Origin: Methylococcaceae bacterium UBA6146 | GTDB taxonomy: Bacteria; Pseudomonadota; Gammaproteobacteria; Methylococcales; Methylomonadaceae | Direction of reading: 5' to 3' | Assembly: GCA_002422395.1 (NCBI GenBank) | Contig: DIUY01000018.1 | Coordinates: 1-35,292 of the forward strand | DNA: 35,292 nucleotides | In this document: positions 24,082-32,698 of the stretch, piece after piece | Numbering within the stretch: the stretch's first letter is position 1 | Layout of the letters: every line of letters starts with the position of its first letter | Position numbers and translations under genes: made by a program | The notes under the pieces: generated by a model | What the model was told of the DNA's origin: nothing | Database searches by the model: none | Seen by the model: the letters and a program-made list of their open reading frames with translations, nothing else

Positions 24082-25683
24082 ATGCCCACACTGACTTGGG
24101 TCGGGAAAGACAAAGTTGTCAATCATCACTTGGACGTATCATTTCGGGTTTTGCAACACGAAAGTCATTTTGCCGCGCCTGACGGCACACCTGCCAACAG
24201 CACCGATAACCGCATTATTCACGGCGATAATCTTGCCGCCTTGAAAAGTTTATTGCCTGAATTTGAAGGCAAAATTAACTGCATTTATATCGACCCGCCG
24301 TATAACACAGGCAATGAAAGCTGGGTGTATAACGATGCAGTGAACGACCCAAAAATCAAAAAATGGCTAGGGCAAGTGGTGGGCAAAGAAGGCGAGGATT
24401 TATCACGGCATGATAAATGGTTGTGCATGATGTATCCGCGCTTGAAGTTGCTGCATCGGTTGTTGGCTAAGGATGGGGTGATTTTTATCTCGATTGATGA
24501 TAATGAAGTGGCTCACTTGCGGTTATTAATGGATGAAATTTTTGGTGGTGGGCATTTCATCGCAAATGTGGTGTGGCAAAAAAGAACATCGCCAGATGCA
24601 AGATTAAATTTGGGTGCAGCTCATGACCATATTCTTGTGTATGCAAAATCTAGTTACAACTTGCAGTTAAATAAAATAGCTTTAAATGACGTTAGAAGTG
24701 CGGCATACAAAAATCCCGATAATGACCCGCGTGGTGTTTGGGCATCTGTTGATTTAACTGGTCAAACTGGACACGCAACGCCTAACCAATTTTATGAAAT
24801 CGTTTCGCCTAATGGAAAAAGATATTTACCACCAAAGGGACGGTGTTGGGCTTTGATGGAAAACAAATTTATAAGTCTTCTCGAAGATGGAAGAATTTGG
24901 TTTGGTAAAGATGGAAATACTAGACCACGTTTAAAAAAATTTTTATCAGAATCCGAAGGTTCTACAGTATGGACTTGGTGGCTAAATACAGAAGTTGGAC
25001 ATAATCAAGAAGCAACAAAAGAAGTAATTTCTTTAATCGGGCATGATTCTTTTGAAACACCAAAACCCACTCGCTTAATTACTCGAATATTGGAACTTGC
25101 CACTAACAAAAATTCAATCATCCTAGACTCCTTCGCAGGCTCAGGCACAACCGCCCACGCCGTCTTAAAACTCAACACCCAAGACCAAGGCAATCGCCGC
25201 TTCATTCTTATTGAAATGGAAGACTACGCGGACACCATCACCGCTGAACGGGTGCGCCGCGTTATGTCGGGCTATGGCGAAGGCAACAAACAAACCGCAG
25301 GATTAGGCGGCAGTTTCGATTATTACACCGTTGGCGCGGCGATTTTTAACCCCGATGACACGCTGAACGAAACGGTAGGCGTTGCAGTCATCCGCGATTA
25401 TGTCAGTTACTCCGAAGGCATAGCCGCCGAACATCGCACCAATCAAGATAACGCTTACACACCCTATTTACTGGGCTTAAACAGCGAAACTGCGTGGATT
25501 TTCTACTACGAAGCCGATGCCGTCACCTGCCTAGATTTGGATTTTCTCGGTACATTAAAATTCGGGGCAAATAAACCCGCCACCGCGATTATCTACGCCG
25601 ACAAATGCCTATTTAACAAAGAATTCCTAAGCAAACACGGACTTATTTTTAAAAAAATTCCGCGTGATATTACCCGTTTTTAA
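24082..25683 (+). CDS. Type III-like DNA methyltransferase (Mod)
   Basis: 533 aa N6-adenine/N4-cytosine methyltransferase of the beta group. The catalytic motif DPPYNTG starts at residue 71 and the SAM-binding motif DSFAGSGTTAHAV at 349-361, i.e. IV before I, as in type III Mod proteins. GDNLAALKSLLPEFEGK and KWLCMMYPRLKLLHRLLAKDG precede and follow motif IV. The middle part (about 160-345) is the target-recognition domain; its codons are visibly more A/T-rich than those of the flanks. AAGGA lies upstream of ATG 24082. The matching Res subunit is at 26755-29412. Together they should methylate and, if unmodified, cut an asymmetric short site. The target sequence cannot be read from the protein. 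Confidence 0.88.
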   Translation: MPTLTWVGKDKVVNHHLDVSFRVLQHESHFAAPDGTPANSTDNRIIHGDNLAALKSLLPEFEGKINCIYIDPPYNTGNESWVYNDAVNDPKIKKWLGQVVGKEGEDLSRHDKWLCMMYPRLKLLHRLLAKDGVIFISIDDNEVAHLRLLMDEIFGGGHFIANVVWQKRTSPDARLNLGAAHDHILVYAKSSYNLQLNKIALNDVRSAAYKNPDNDPRGVWASVDLTGQTGHATPNQFYEIVSPNGKRYLPPKGRCWALMENKFISLLEDGRIWFGKDGNTRPRLKKFLSESEGSTVWTWWLNTEVGHNQEATKEVISLIGHDSFETPKPTRLITRILELATNKNSIILDSFAGSGTTAHAVLKLNTQDQGNRRFILIEMEDYADTITAERVRRVMSGYGEGNKQTAGLGGSFDYYTVGAAIFNPDDTLNETVGVAVIRDYVSYSEGIAAEHRTNQDNAYTPYLLGLNSETAWIFYYEADAVTCLDLDFLGTLKFGANKPATAIIYADKCLFNKEFLSKHGLIFKKIPRDITRF

Positions 25684-25703
25684 TGACGACTGGAGAACAA
25701 ACC

Positions 25704-25946
25704 ATGACTATTACTGAATTATACCCACAAGTGCAATTGCTACCTCATGCTGATAAATTACGCTTGATGCAATTTCTAATTGGTGAATTTGCGCGTGAAG
25801 AGCAAATTAGTTTGGAAAGCCCTATTGAAAAATCAGCAAATACTAATTTGGATGCACTTAAAATCATTGCCGATATGGCGCAACCTTTAGGAGCTGCCGA
25901 TTTGTCACGCAATTTTAGCGATTACACAGGACAAAACTTTAAATGA
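25704..25946 (+). CDS. Putative antitoxin of a PIN-toxin pair
   Basis: 80 aa: MTITELYPQVQLLPHADKL..., with a helical N-terminus and an acidic tail (SDYTGQNF). It overlaps the following PIN-domain gene (ATGA), the usual arrangement of antitoxin before VapC-like toxin. I do not recognise its DNA-binding fold. The ATG at 25704 is preferred because TGGAG lies eight bases upstream; an in-frame ATG at 25683, in a TAATG overlap with the methyltransferase stop, would add seven residues but has no ribosome-binding site. Confidence 0.6.
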   Translation: MTITELYPQVQLLPHADKLRLMQFLIGEFAREEQISLESPIEKSANTNLDALKIIADMAQPLGAADLSRNFSDYTGQNFK

Positions 25947-26365
25947 TGCCGCTTGATAATAAGGTTTTTGTTGATACGTCCTTTTTTATCGCGTTAATGA
26001 ATAGCCGTGATATTGACCACACAATGGCGGTTAAATTTCAGCAACAACTTTCTTCACAAACCACGCAAAAAATAACCAGCGATTACATTCTGCTTGAACT
26101 TTGCGACGGTTTGGCTAAGTTGCATTATCGAGAATTTGCAATTCAATTAATTGGTTTGTTAAAGCAAGATCAAAGTTTTGAAATTGTTCCTGCTTCCTCT
26201 GAAATAACGCAAACCGCGTGGGATTTATTCAAGGCGCGTTCTGATAAAGAATGGGGATTAACCGATTGCACCTCTTTCGTTATTATGCAAACGTTAAAAA
26301 TCACCCAAGCATTAACAGCAGATAATCATTTTAAACAAGCAGGGTTTAACGCTTTGTTGCTTTAA
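25943..26365 (+). CDS. PIN-domain toxin (VapC-like RNase)
   Basis: 140 aa. VFVDTSFFIALMN gives the first catalytic Asp (residue 11). ILLELCDG supplies the conserved Glu, GLTDCTSFVIM the third acid and ALTADNHFKQAGF the fourth. This acidic set defines Mg2+-dependent PIN ribonucleases. ATG 25943 overlaps the stop of the small upstream gene (ATGA). The pair sits between the mod and res genes of a restriction-modification system, where it could stabilise the locus. Confidence 0.8.
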   Translation: MMPLDNKVFVDTSFFIALMNSRDIDHTMAVKFQQQLSSQTTQKITSDYILLELCDGLAKLHYREFAIQLIGLLKQDQSFEIVPASSEITQTAWDLFKARSDKEWGLTDCTSFVIMQTLKITQALTADNHFKQAGFNALLL

Positions 26366-26416
26366 ATAAATTATTGGTAACAATTTTGAACGGATTAACA
26401 CCTTGAGGTAATAAAT

Positions 26417-26698
26417 ATGAATCTCACCATTCCCGATGAATGGCTGGAAAAAAATCAACTGTCCAGTCAAAAAATTAAACAAGAATTCAGTTTGTTTTTA
26501 TTAGAAAAATACACGTTAACCTTAGAGCAGATTTTGCAAATTATCGACATTTCTGACACTGAACTAAAGCAACTGGTCGAAAAAAATAACAAGTTTAAGA
26601 AATTAAGCCGTTTGAAAAATCGCAATTGCGTGATTGGCGATTCGGAAAATTTAATACACCTAGACTGGTCTGAAGAATGGAAAACACCACTTATTTAA
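26417..26698 (+). CDS. Small hypothetical protein between the PIN toxin and Res
   Basis: 93 aa, not recognised. The sequence is rich in Leu, Lys and Glu and predicted helical (LFLLEKYTLTLEQILQIIDI, ELKQLVEKNNKFKK), ending in SEEWKTPLI. TTGAGGTAA lies upstream of ATG 26417 and gives a good ribosome-binding site. The helical, charged character and position are compatible with an antitoxin or a restriction-control protein, but nothing in it proves either. Confidence 0.5.
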   Translation: MNLTIPDEWLEKNQLSSQKIKQEFSLFLLEKYTLTLEQILQIIDISDTELKQLVEKNNKFKKLSRLKNRNCVIGDSENLIHLDWSEEWKTPLI

Positions 26699-26754
26699 TC
26701 AGCAAAGATGACATGATTCATGCGCATTACAGTAAAACATTTTGGTTGTAACCC

Positions 26755-29412
26755 ATGGAACTAAAAGACCACCAACAGCGCGTTATCGATAATCTTGCGG
26801 ACTATTTGCTGGAATTTGAAAACACCTCACACTTAGGCAATGCGTTCAAAAGCTATTGGCAGAATAAAGGCGTGACAGGCATGGAGGCGTATAAAAACAA
26901 TGTGTTCGGCGTGCCGCACGTCTGCGCTAAAGTCCCAACAGCGGGCGGTAAAACCTTTATCGCGGTGAATGCGATTAAAACTATTTTTGATGTGTTTGCA
27001 GTGCGAAATCCCAAACGTAGCAAGTTGGTGATTTGGTTAGTGCCATCATTGACCATTCTGGAACAGACGGTAAAGAATTTAAGCGATTGTGAACACCCAT
27101 ATCGACAACGTTTAAATCAGTTGTTTGGTAATCGGGTGGTGGTGTATGAAAAACGCGATTTGCTGATGGGCGCGGGGTTTTCTGCGGACAGTGTGCAGGA
27201 ACAATTGTCTATTGTGGTGATGAGTTTTGATAGCTTACGCGCCAAAAATAAAGAAGACCGCAAGATTTTTCAGGATAACGGCTATTTGGCTTCGTTTTTG
27301 ATTGACGATGATGAAGCGGTGTTACTGCCAGACTATGATGCGTCGGCGTTAATCAATGTGATCCGCCGCTTGAAGCCGATTGTGATTGTCGATGAAAGCC
27401 ATAATGCCGAAACCGCGTTATCGGTGGAAATGTTGAAAAACCTAAATCCGCATTTTATTTTTGATTTAACCGCCACGCCGCGCAATAACAGCAACATTAT
27501 CAGTTATGTCGATGCTATGGCGTTGAAAAAGCAACACATGGTTAAACTGCCTGTCATTGTTGCCAATCGAACCAGCCGCACTGAAGCGATTGAAGCCGCG
27601 TTGATTTTGCGCCAAAAACTGGAAGCTATCGCGCTGGATGAACAAGCGAAAGGCGGTAAATACATCCGCCCGATTGTGTTATTGCAAGCCGAAGCGCGGA
27701 CGGGAGACGATAAAACTACCTTTGAAAAAACTAAAGCCAAGTTGGTGGAATTGGGCATTCCTGTCGAACAAATTAAAATTAAAACCGCTGATATAAATGA
27801 GCTGAAAGGCGTTGATTTAATGAGCTGCGATTGTCCTGTGCGCTACATTATTACCGTGAACGCGCTCAAAGAAGGTTGGGATTGTCCGTTTGCCTATATT
27901 TTGGTGTCGTTGGCTGATAAATCATCGGCGGTGGATGTGGAGCAGATTTTAGGGCGCATTTTGCGTATGCCTCATGTGCAGCAACATGGGCATGATTTGT
28001 TAAATTTGAGTTATGTGTTCACCGCGTCCAATTTGTTTATGAATACCTTGCAAAGCGTGGTTAAAGCGTTAAACAAAGCGGGATTTTCGGACAGGGATTA
28101 TCGGGATTTAACGCCGCAAGTAGAGCCGATAGCGCAACCGTCACCTAACGAAACGCTGGATTTATTTGTTGTGAACGCTGGTGTAGTTACACCGACAACA
28201 GACGATTCTGGTGCGTATAATGTGATGACAGCGGGTGATAATTTGGACACACTGACTACAGTAATGGTACGCACTACCCTCTGGGGCATAAATGCGTACC
28301 CTACACCTGTTTCGGCTGGTGAGGATTTTGTTAAGGAACTCACCCAACAAGCGACCACACAAAACAAAGACTACGAAGCGCAAGCCAAAGCCGCCGTTAA
28401 TGCCGATATTCCCGCCGCATTGGAAAATAAAATGAACAAACACAAGTTGAAGGATATTTTTAAAGAGCAAGCCTTAACGCTGAAGCTGCCGCAATTTTTT
28501 ACTGAGGTTGAAAATGGGGGCTGGATAGAAACAACTCAGCTTTTTGAGCGGGATTATTTGTTAAAAGCGTTTAAATTGTCGCAAGCGGATTCGGCTATCA
28601 ATTTTGAAGATGTGGCAACAGAAATGTACCGCGTTGACCTTGAAGAAATCGGTGATGAAAATTATAAAGCCACGCCGTTTAAAGTGAACGCCCAAGCGCG
28701 GGAAAAATTTAACACGCTTATTTTAAAGGGCGACAAAGCCAGTCAAATCATGAACGTAACGGCTCGCTTAGTTCAATTAATTGGCAATATGTATCCGATT
28801 GATGACCGGGAAGTGAAAAAATATATCAGTCGGATTGTTGAAGACTTTAGTGAGGATCAGATACGCGATTGCCTTGAGCGTGACGTGTCATATATCGGTA
28901 AGATAAAACAAAAAATCACCACGCTAGCGGATGTCCATGCACAGAAAACATTCAGCGATTTTCTGGATGTCGATAAAATTTGGCTACAACCCAGTTTCAG
29001 TTTTTCTGAGATGATTACCCCGTCTGGCAATGCACCCGCACTGCCGAAAAGCCTTTATGCAACCGAAGCATCAATGGGAAATTTTGAATCCCGAATCATT
29101 AACGATATTGCCAATCTCGATAATATTATCTGGTGGCACCGTAACCTTTCCAGAGGCAAAGGCTTTAGGATTAATGGCTTTCTTAATCACTACCCCGATT
29201 TTATTGTTAAAACCAACAAGGGCAATGTGGTTGTCCTTGAAACCAAGGGCGACGATAGGGACAATTCGGATTCAGAATTAAAACTGAAATTGGGTAAACT
29301 CTGGGAAGCCAAAGCGGAGGCTGAGTTTAAGTACATGATGGTGTTTGATAACAATCCAATTTCCGGCGCTGAATGTTTGGCCGATGCCATGGATAAATTG
29401 CGTAAAATGTAA
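26755..29412 (+). CDS. Type III-like restriction endonuclease subunit (Res), DEAD/DEAH helicase + PD-(D/E)xK nuclease
   Basis: 885 aa. Helicase motif I AKVPTAGGKTF (Lys66), motif II DESH (213-216) in VIVDESHNAE, motif III DLTATP near 240, and motif VI VEQILGRILRMP near 395-406 form a superfamily 2 translocase. Near the C-terminus YPDFIVKTNKGNVVVLETKG carries a PD-(D/E)xK-type nuclease core: Pro814-Asp815 and Glu829-x-Lys831. This is the usual order for type III Res subunits, though 885 aa is a little short. It should act with the Mod protein encoded at 24082-25683, although three small genes lie between them. An REP-like inverted repeat is embedded in frame near residues 504-516. Confidence 0.87.
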   Translation: MELKDHQQRVIDNLADYLLEFENTSHLGNAFKSYWQNKGVTGMEAYKNNVFGVPHVCAKVPTAGGKTFIAVNAIKTIFDVFAVRNPKRSKLVIWLVPSLTILEQTVKNLSDCEHPYRQRLNQLFGNRVVVYEKRDLLMGAGFSADSVQEQLSIVVMSFDSLRAKNKEDRKIFQDNGYLASFLIDDDEAVLLPDYDASALINVIRRLKPIVIVDESHNAETALSVEMLKNLNPHFIFDLTATPRNNSNIISYVDAMALKKQHMVKLPVIVANRTSRTEAIEAALILRQKLEAIALDEQAKGGKYIRPIVLLQAEARTGDDKTTFEKTKAKLVELGIPVEQIKIKTADINELKGVDLMSCDCPVRYIITVNALKEGWDCPFAYILVSLADKSSAVDVEQILGRILRMPHVQQHGHDLLNLSYVFTASNLFMNTLQSVVKALNKAGFSDRDYRDLTPQVEPIAQPSPNETLDLFVVNAGVVTPTTDDSGAYNVMTAGDNLDTLTTVMVRTTLWGINAYPTPVSAGEDFVKELTQQATTQNKDYEAQAKAAVNADIPAALENKMNKHKLKDIFKEQALTLKLPQFFTEVENGGWIETTQLFERDYLLKAFKLSQADSAINFEDVATEMYRVDLEEIGDENYKATPFKVNAQAREKFNTLILKGDKASQIMNVTARLVQLIGNMYPIDDREVKKYISRIVEDFSEDQIRDCLERDVSYIGKIKQKITTLADVHAQKTFSDFLDVDKIWLQPSFSFSEMITPSGNAPALPKSLYATEASMGNFESRIINDIANLDNIIWWHRNLSRGKGFRINGFLNHYPDFIVKTNKGNVVVLETKGDDRDNSDSELKLKLGKLWEAKAEAEFKYMMVFDNNPISGAECLADAMDKLRKM
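28266..28300. repeat. REP-like inverted repeat inside the Res coding sequence
   Basis: GGTACGCA (28266-28273) pairs with TGCGTACC (28293-28300) over 19 bases, with further partial matches outside. It encodes RTTLWGINAY without breaking the frame. Confidence 0.4.
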
Positions 29413-29447
29413 TTCCGTTTCAAGCTTAAGTGAATTAGGCATACAGA

Positions 29448-30569
29448 TTAAGCCTGAATATCTACATATAAATCATCAAAATCAGAACCTGATAAGTCAC
29501 CATAACCATTGAGCATATTATCGGAAAGGCTTCTTTTCCAATTTAACAGTTTGTCCAATTTCATATCAAAGGTGACAAAATCTGCGGTTATCACGGGGTA
29601 ATAGACATAAACATCCCTAGTTTGGCCAATCCGATACGCCCTGTCAGTCGCTTGATCTTCTTTAGCGGGGTTCCAGGTACGGGTGAAATGAACCACATGA
29701 TTGGCAGCCTGGATATTGACGCCAAAGCCAACGGCTAGCGGGGAGAGGATAATAACGCCAAAGCCCGGTTTTTCCTGAAAGGCTTTGATCCGTTTTTGTC
29801 GGCTATGAGTTGCAGAAGCCGCAGCAGACGTAGAGCCATTGATGATGTCCGGCAGTATCGACAAGCGTTCGGTAATGTAGCGCTGAAGTTGGCGTTGCAG
29901 GTCAAGGAACTCAACAAACACGATGACTTTTTCGTTTCGCCGCTGAATATCGGCCAACATGCACAAAAGCCACTTTAGTTTCGGCGATTTTGTTTCTCTT
30001 TCTGTTAGCGGTTCATCAGGTTTGGCTTTATCGCCGACGGGATAAGGGTTTGTACAGAGTTGCCGCAAATACTGAATCAGCCACAAATGGTTATTTACGG
30101 CACTTTCTGCTTGTTTTTCCTGATGGGCTTGAATGGCCTGCCGATATAAATCCCGCTGATAAGCAGACAACGGTATATTTCGACAACTTTCAACCTCGAT
30201 TTTATTCGGCAGGTCTTTGGCGACTTGCGCTTTGGTGCGGCGTAGCGTTTGCGGTTCAATCAAAGCCTGTAGTTCATTTACACGCGCGTTTTCTTCGTCG
30301 GATTTAGCTTCAATCGGACGGCGGTAACGTGACCCGAAGTCATTTAATGCCCCCAAAAGTCCAGGCTGTATGAAGTCAAACAAACACCATAAATCAGCCA
30401 ATGAATTTTCAACTGGCGTTCCGGTACACGCAATTTTTAGCCGGACATTCTGTTTTTTGGCTGAACGCGTAACCAATGCGTTAGGGTTTTTAATTTTTTG
30501 CGCTTCATCACAGACCATAATCGACCAGTGTTGGGCGGCCAACGAAAACTCTAAACTGTAGCGTTCGCT
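29448..30569 (-). pseudogene. SNF2-family helicase, 5'-truncated
   Basis: The open frame begins abruptly just after an in-frame TAA at 30570-30572 and reads SLEFSLAAQHWSIMVCDEAQ, entering at helicase motif II (DEAQ). Following blocks are normal SNF2: LKIACTGTPVENSLADLW (motif III), LRRTKAQVAKDLP, then the C-terminal RecA domain with VIVFVEFLDLQRQL, ILSPLAVGFGVNIQAANHV and DQATDRAYRIGQTRDV (motif VI) before stop. The N-terminal lobe with the Walker A motif is missing. A VapBC pair lies directly upstream. The remaining protein could not hydrolyse ATP. A TTG at 30542 could start a short product. It was likely a complete DNA-translocating defense or repair helicase that was cut by recombination. 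Confidence 0.75.
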
Positions 30570-30626
30570 TTACTGCTGGTCGGCAGGTTTACGCATAAAA
30601 TCATCGCTGACTGTTGAATAACAAGA

Positions 30627-31034
30627 TTACGCAGGGATTTCACAAACAGGAACCAGATTAAGACGTTGGGCGCGACGTGCGAACTTACGGTCATCGAAAG
30701 TCAAAAATGCACTGCAAGCCCCAGATGCAGCCAAATGCAGGGCATCTGGAAATTCAAGACCAGCACGACACCCTGTAATGGCTGTTCGGAGCGAAAGCTC
30801 ATCTTCGATAACAACATTCGGCAAGCCTTTAAGATGTTCGAAAACGGCCATGACTTGTTCAGGCGGAAAGCGAAATTTTTCGGCCTGGGTCAGCACCCAG
30901 AAAAACTCAAGCAATACCGTTTTTGTCACAAACAACTCGGGTTCATCCCTGAACAGGCGCAAGGCAATGGGCGATTGCAGAACGTCATCTTGCGCATAGT
31001 AGCGCACCAGGATATTGGTATCGACCGACTTCAC
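30627..31034 (-). CDS. vapC: VapC-like PIN-domain toxin
   Basis: 135 aa. MKSVDTNILVRYYAQDD supplies the first acid (Asp5), VLLEFFWVLT the Glu, EFPDALHLAAS the third acid and FLTFDDRKFAR the fourth: the PIN ribonuclease set. The ATG overlaps the stop of the antitoxin gene (ATGA). VapC cleaves RNA, often initiator tRNA, when released from its antitoxin. Confidence 0.88.
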   Translation of the reverse strand: MKSVDTNILVRYYAQDDVLQSPIALRLFRDEPELFVTKTVLLEFFWVLTQAEKFRFPPEQVMAVFEHLKGLPNVVIEDELSLRTAITGCRAGLEFPDALHLAASGACSAFLTFDDRKFARRAQRLNLVPVCEIPA

Positions 31035-31276
31035 AACGATTGCACCGCGCCTTTGGCAATGGCAGCATCCATTTCTTCCAGCGTAACTGTGCGCCCGGTA
31101 TAACCTAAAATCTTGGGGCCTTCTTCAATCTGTGAGGTTTTATTTTTTCTAACCGGGCGCATAACAATAGCATCACCTTGGCGTTCAAAAGACAGTTCAG
31201 CACCGGGTTTTAAGCCCAGTGCATGAATGAGACTGTCAGGGATGTGGACATCGCCGTGAATGGATAAAGTGGGCAT
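31031..31276 (-). CDS. vapB: AbrB/SpoVT-type antitoxin (VapB)
   Basis: 81 aa. MPTLSIHGDVHIPDSLIHAL followed by LGLKPGAELSFERQGDAIVMRP is a swapped-hairpin AbrB DNA-binding domain (about residues 1-45); the rest is the toxin-wrapping tail. ATG 31276 has GGGGAG upstream, whereas a TTG six codons earlier overlaps that site and is unlikely. It precedes vapC with an ATGA overlap and should repress its own promoter. Confidence 0.83.
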   Translation of the reverse strand: MPTLSIHGDVHIPDSLIHALGLKPGAELSFERQGDAIVMRPVRKNKTSQIEEGPKILGYTGRTVTLEEMDAAIAKGAVQSL

Positions 31277-31390
31277 GTAGGTTATTCTCCCCAATGAATT
31301 TATGGTAAACAGAAAACATTATCCAGTTTATGAGACCGAATGGGTATGGAAAATATAGTAAGTGAATGGTTAAATCGTAGATGAGTTAGT

Positions 31391-31504
31391 TTATTCGACA
31401 ACCTGATTTGCCAGTAACCACTCTATTGCTCTCTGCCAATAAGCACCGTGTTCTGCTAAATCCTTTTCTTGCTCTGTAAACAAGCACGATAAACAAATTT
31501 CAAT
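31391..31504 (-). pseudogene. Possible gene remnant (EQEKDLAEHGAYWQ...)
   Basis: An open minus-strand frame follows an in-frame TAA and reads EICLSCLFTEQEKDLAEHGA and then YWQRAIEWLLANQVVE before stop. The composition is protein-like and unlike random spacer, but there is no start codon or ribosome-binding site. It overlaps the start of the FlxA-like gene. It may be the tail of a lost gene in this rearranged region. Confidence 0.3.
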
Positions 31505-31868
31505 GCCTTATAGTGGAATAGGTGGCACGGCTTCACTGGCTGCGGTACAGGCGTTAAGCAGCACGTCATCCGATAATCAAATACGCGCGTTAAATGCCCA
31601 AGTTATCAAACTTCGCGCCCAAATGGACGAGGTGACTAAAAGCAAAGACGATCAGGAAACGAAGACGGTAAAGCTCAATCTGATCCAGCAACAAATTACC
31701 GCGCTCGAAGTAAGGATAGCGACGCTCCGCACACAACAAACGTCAAGCAGCAGCGCCACAACAAGCGCTAAATCGACCGTACAAACAACTTCAGCGCAAG
31801 CATACGGGATAGGCGCTAATGTCGATGTCTATGCATTTTTCGCTGAGGATGAGGACGCTCTCCAGTAA
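31503..31868 (+). CDS. FlxA-like coiled-coil protein
   Basis: 121 aa. The central part QIRALNAQVIKLRAQMDEV then KLNLIQQQITALEVRIATLR is a two-helix heptad pattern like that of FlxA-family small proteins. It is flanked by a Gly/Ser-rich N-terminus (GIGGTASL) and a Ser/Thr-rich segment, with an acidic C-terminus (FFAEDEDAL). The function of this family is poorly known. No clear ribosome-binding site precedes ATG 31503. It is the only plus-strand gene between VapBC and the RT operon. Confidence 0.55.
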   Translation: MPYSGIGGTASLAAVQALSSTSSDNQIRALNAQVIKLRAQMDEVTKSKDDQETKTVKLNLIQQQITALEVRIATLRTQQTSSSSATTSAKSTVQTTSAQAYGIGANVDVYAFFAEDEDALQ

Positions 31869-32005
31869 GCGACCATTGGCAACGTTGTCGTTACCGCGCA
31901 ATATTAAGTAAAACGTGGTCTGTCCCCCTTTCTTGTTCCGTGTTTCTTGTTTTGCTCTGTTTTCTCTGGTAGGCAGAAAAGCGTTGCCACCTTGCTGCTT
32001 ACAGG
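31869..32005. other. Spacer downstream of the RT-nuclease operon
   Basis: A 137-base spacer between the FlxA-like gene and the nuclease-like gene, both ending here. It contains AAACGTGGTCTGTCCCCC at 31911-31928, which resembles sequences found at mobile-element edges. No hairpin with a T-run is evident. Confidence 0.3.
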
Positions 32006-32698
32006 TTAATTGCTAAGTAAGCCATAATTATCTGCAAACACACAAACCTCAGTAAATATTTCCTCAATAGATTTGTCAGAAACCGAAAGCCCAATATTTT
32101 CTATACTTTCAGAATAGAAAATTCCTTGTCGAGGATTAAAAAGTTCAAATTTTTTAATAGGGTAACCATTCTTGTTTATATAGTTAAGCGCGCCATAAAC
32201 TATTAGTTGCTTTATATCCGATGGATACAAATTTCTCTCACCTGCTTTTATTTCAACTAAAGTATCTTGATAATAAAAATCTCCCTCAGCATTTAATATA
32301 AGTCCGCATCCTGGGAATATTGGATTTGCAATTATATTTACATTTCTATATTTATAAAATATTCGTCTTGCTTGTTGAGTGATTATTTCTATATTCTCAT
32401 TAGTTAATTTGTAATCATCTAAATTATTTCTTGGCAATTTTTTTAAAAAAAGAAATGCTTTATTCATTGCATTGCTTAGGTCTTCGGAACAGTCGGGGGT
32501 TAAATGCAGCTCAATAAATTTATAAAAAGCCACTGTGTTATTAATTGCCCTAAACGAAGGTGAATCATTTGAAAATAATGGGGTATCAATCCTTTGTAAT
32601 CCACCCTTATTTAGATAGTTAACATAGTTGTTTAACCATGGAGTAAGTTGTAACCAAAATGAAGAGAATCCACGAGATAAATACGTTGCAGTAATCAT
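32006..32698 (-). CDS. PD-(D/E)xK nuclease-like protein encoded with the reverse transcriptase
   Basis: 230 aa. After a helical N-terminal part (about 1-120) comes NPIFPGCGLILNAEGDF, YYQDTLVEIKAGERNLYPSD and IKQLIVYGALNYI. Asp140, Glu149-x-Lys151 and Gln164 (ATG 32698 as residue 1) fit the PD-(D/E)xK core and its following Gln. The family-level match is from motif reading only. Its ATG overlaps the stop of the RT gene (ATGA), so the two are translationally coupled and probably work together; a TTG five codons upstream is less likely. DNA is AT-rich like the RT gene and unlike the rest of the window. The likely role is cutting nucleic acid, or being held inactive, in an antiphage system (inference). 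Confidence 0.62.
   Translation of the reverse strand: MITATYLSRGFSSFWLQLTPWLNNYVNYLNKGGLQRIDTPLFSNDSPSFRAINNTVAFYKFIELHLTPDCSEDLSNAMNKAFLFLKKLPRNNLDDYKLTNENIEIITQQARRIFYKYRNVNIIANPIFPGCGLILNAEGDFYYQDTLVEIKAGERNLYPSDIKQLIVYGALNYINKNGYPIKKFELFNPRQGIFYSESIENIGLSVSDKSIEEIFTEVCVFADNYGLLSN

Noticed and set aside
26677..26751. 24-aa open frame MENTTYLISKDDMIHAHYSK... overlapping the end of the 93-aa gene
   Set aside because: Very short and without a convincing ribosome-binding site. It could be a remnant but cannot be supported.
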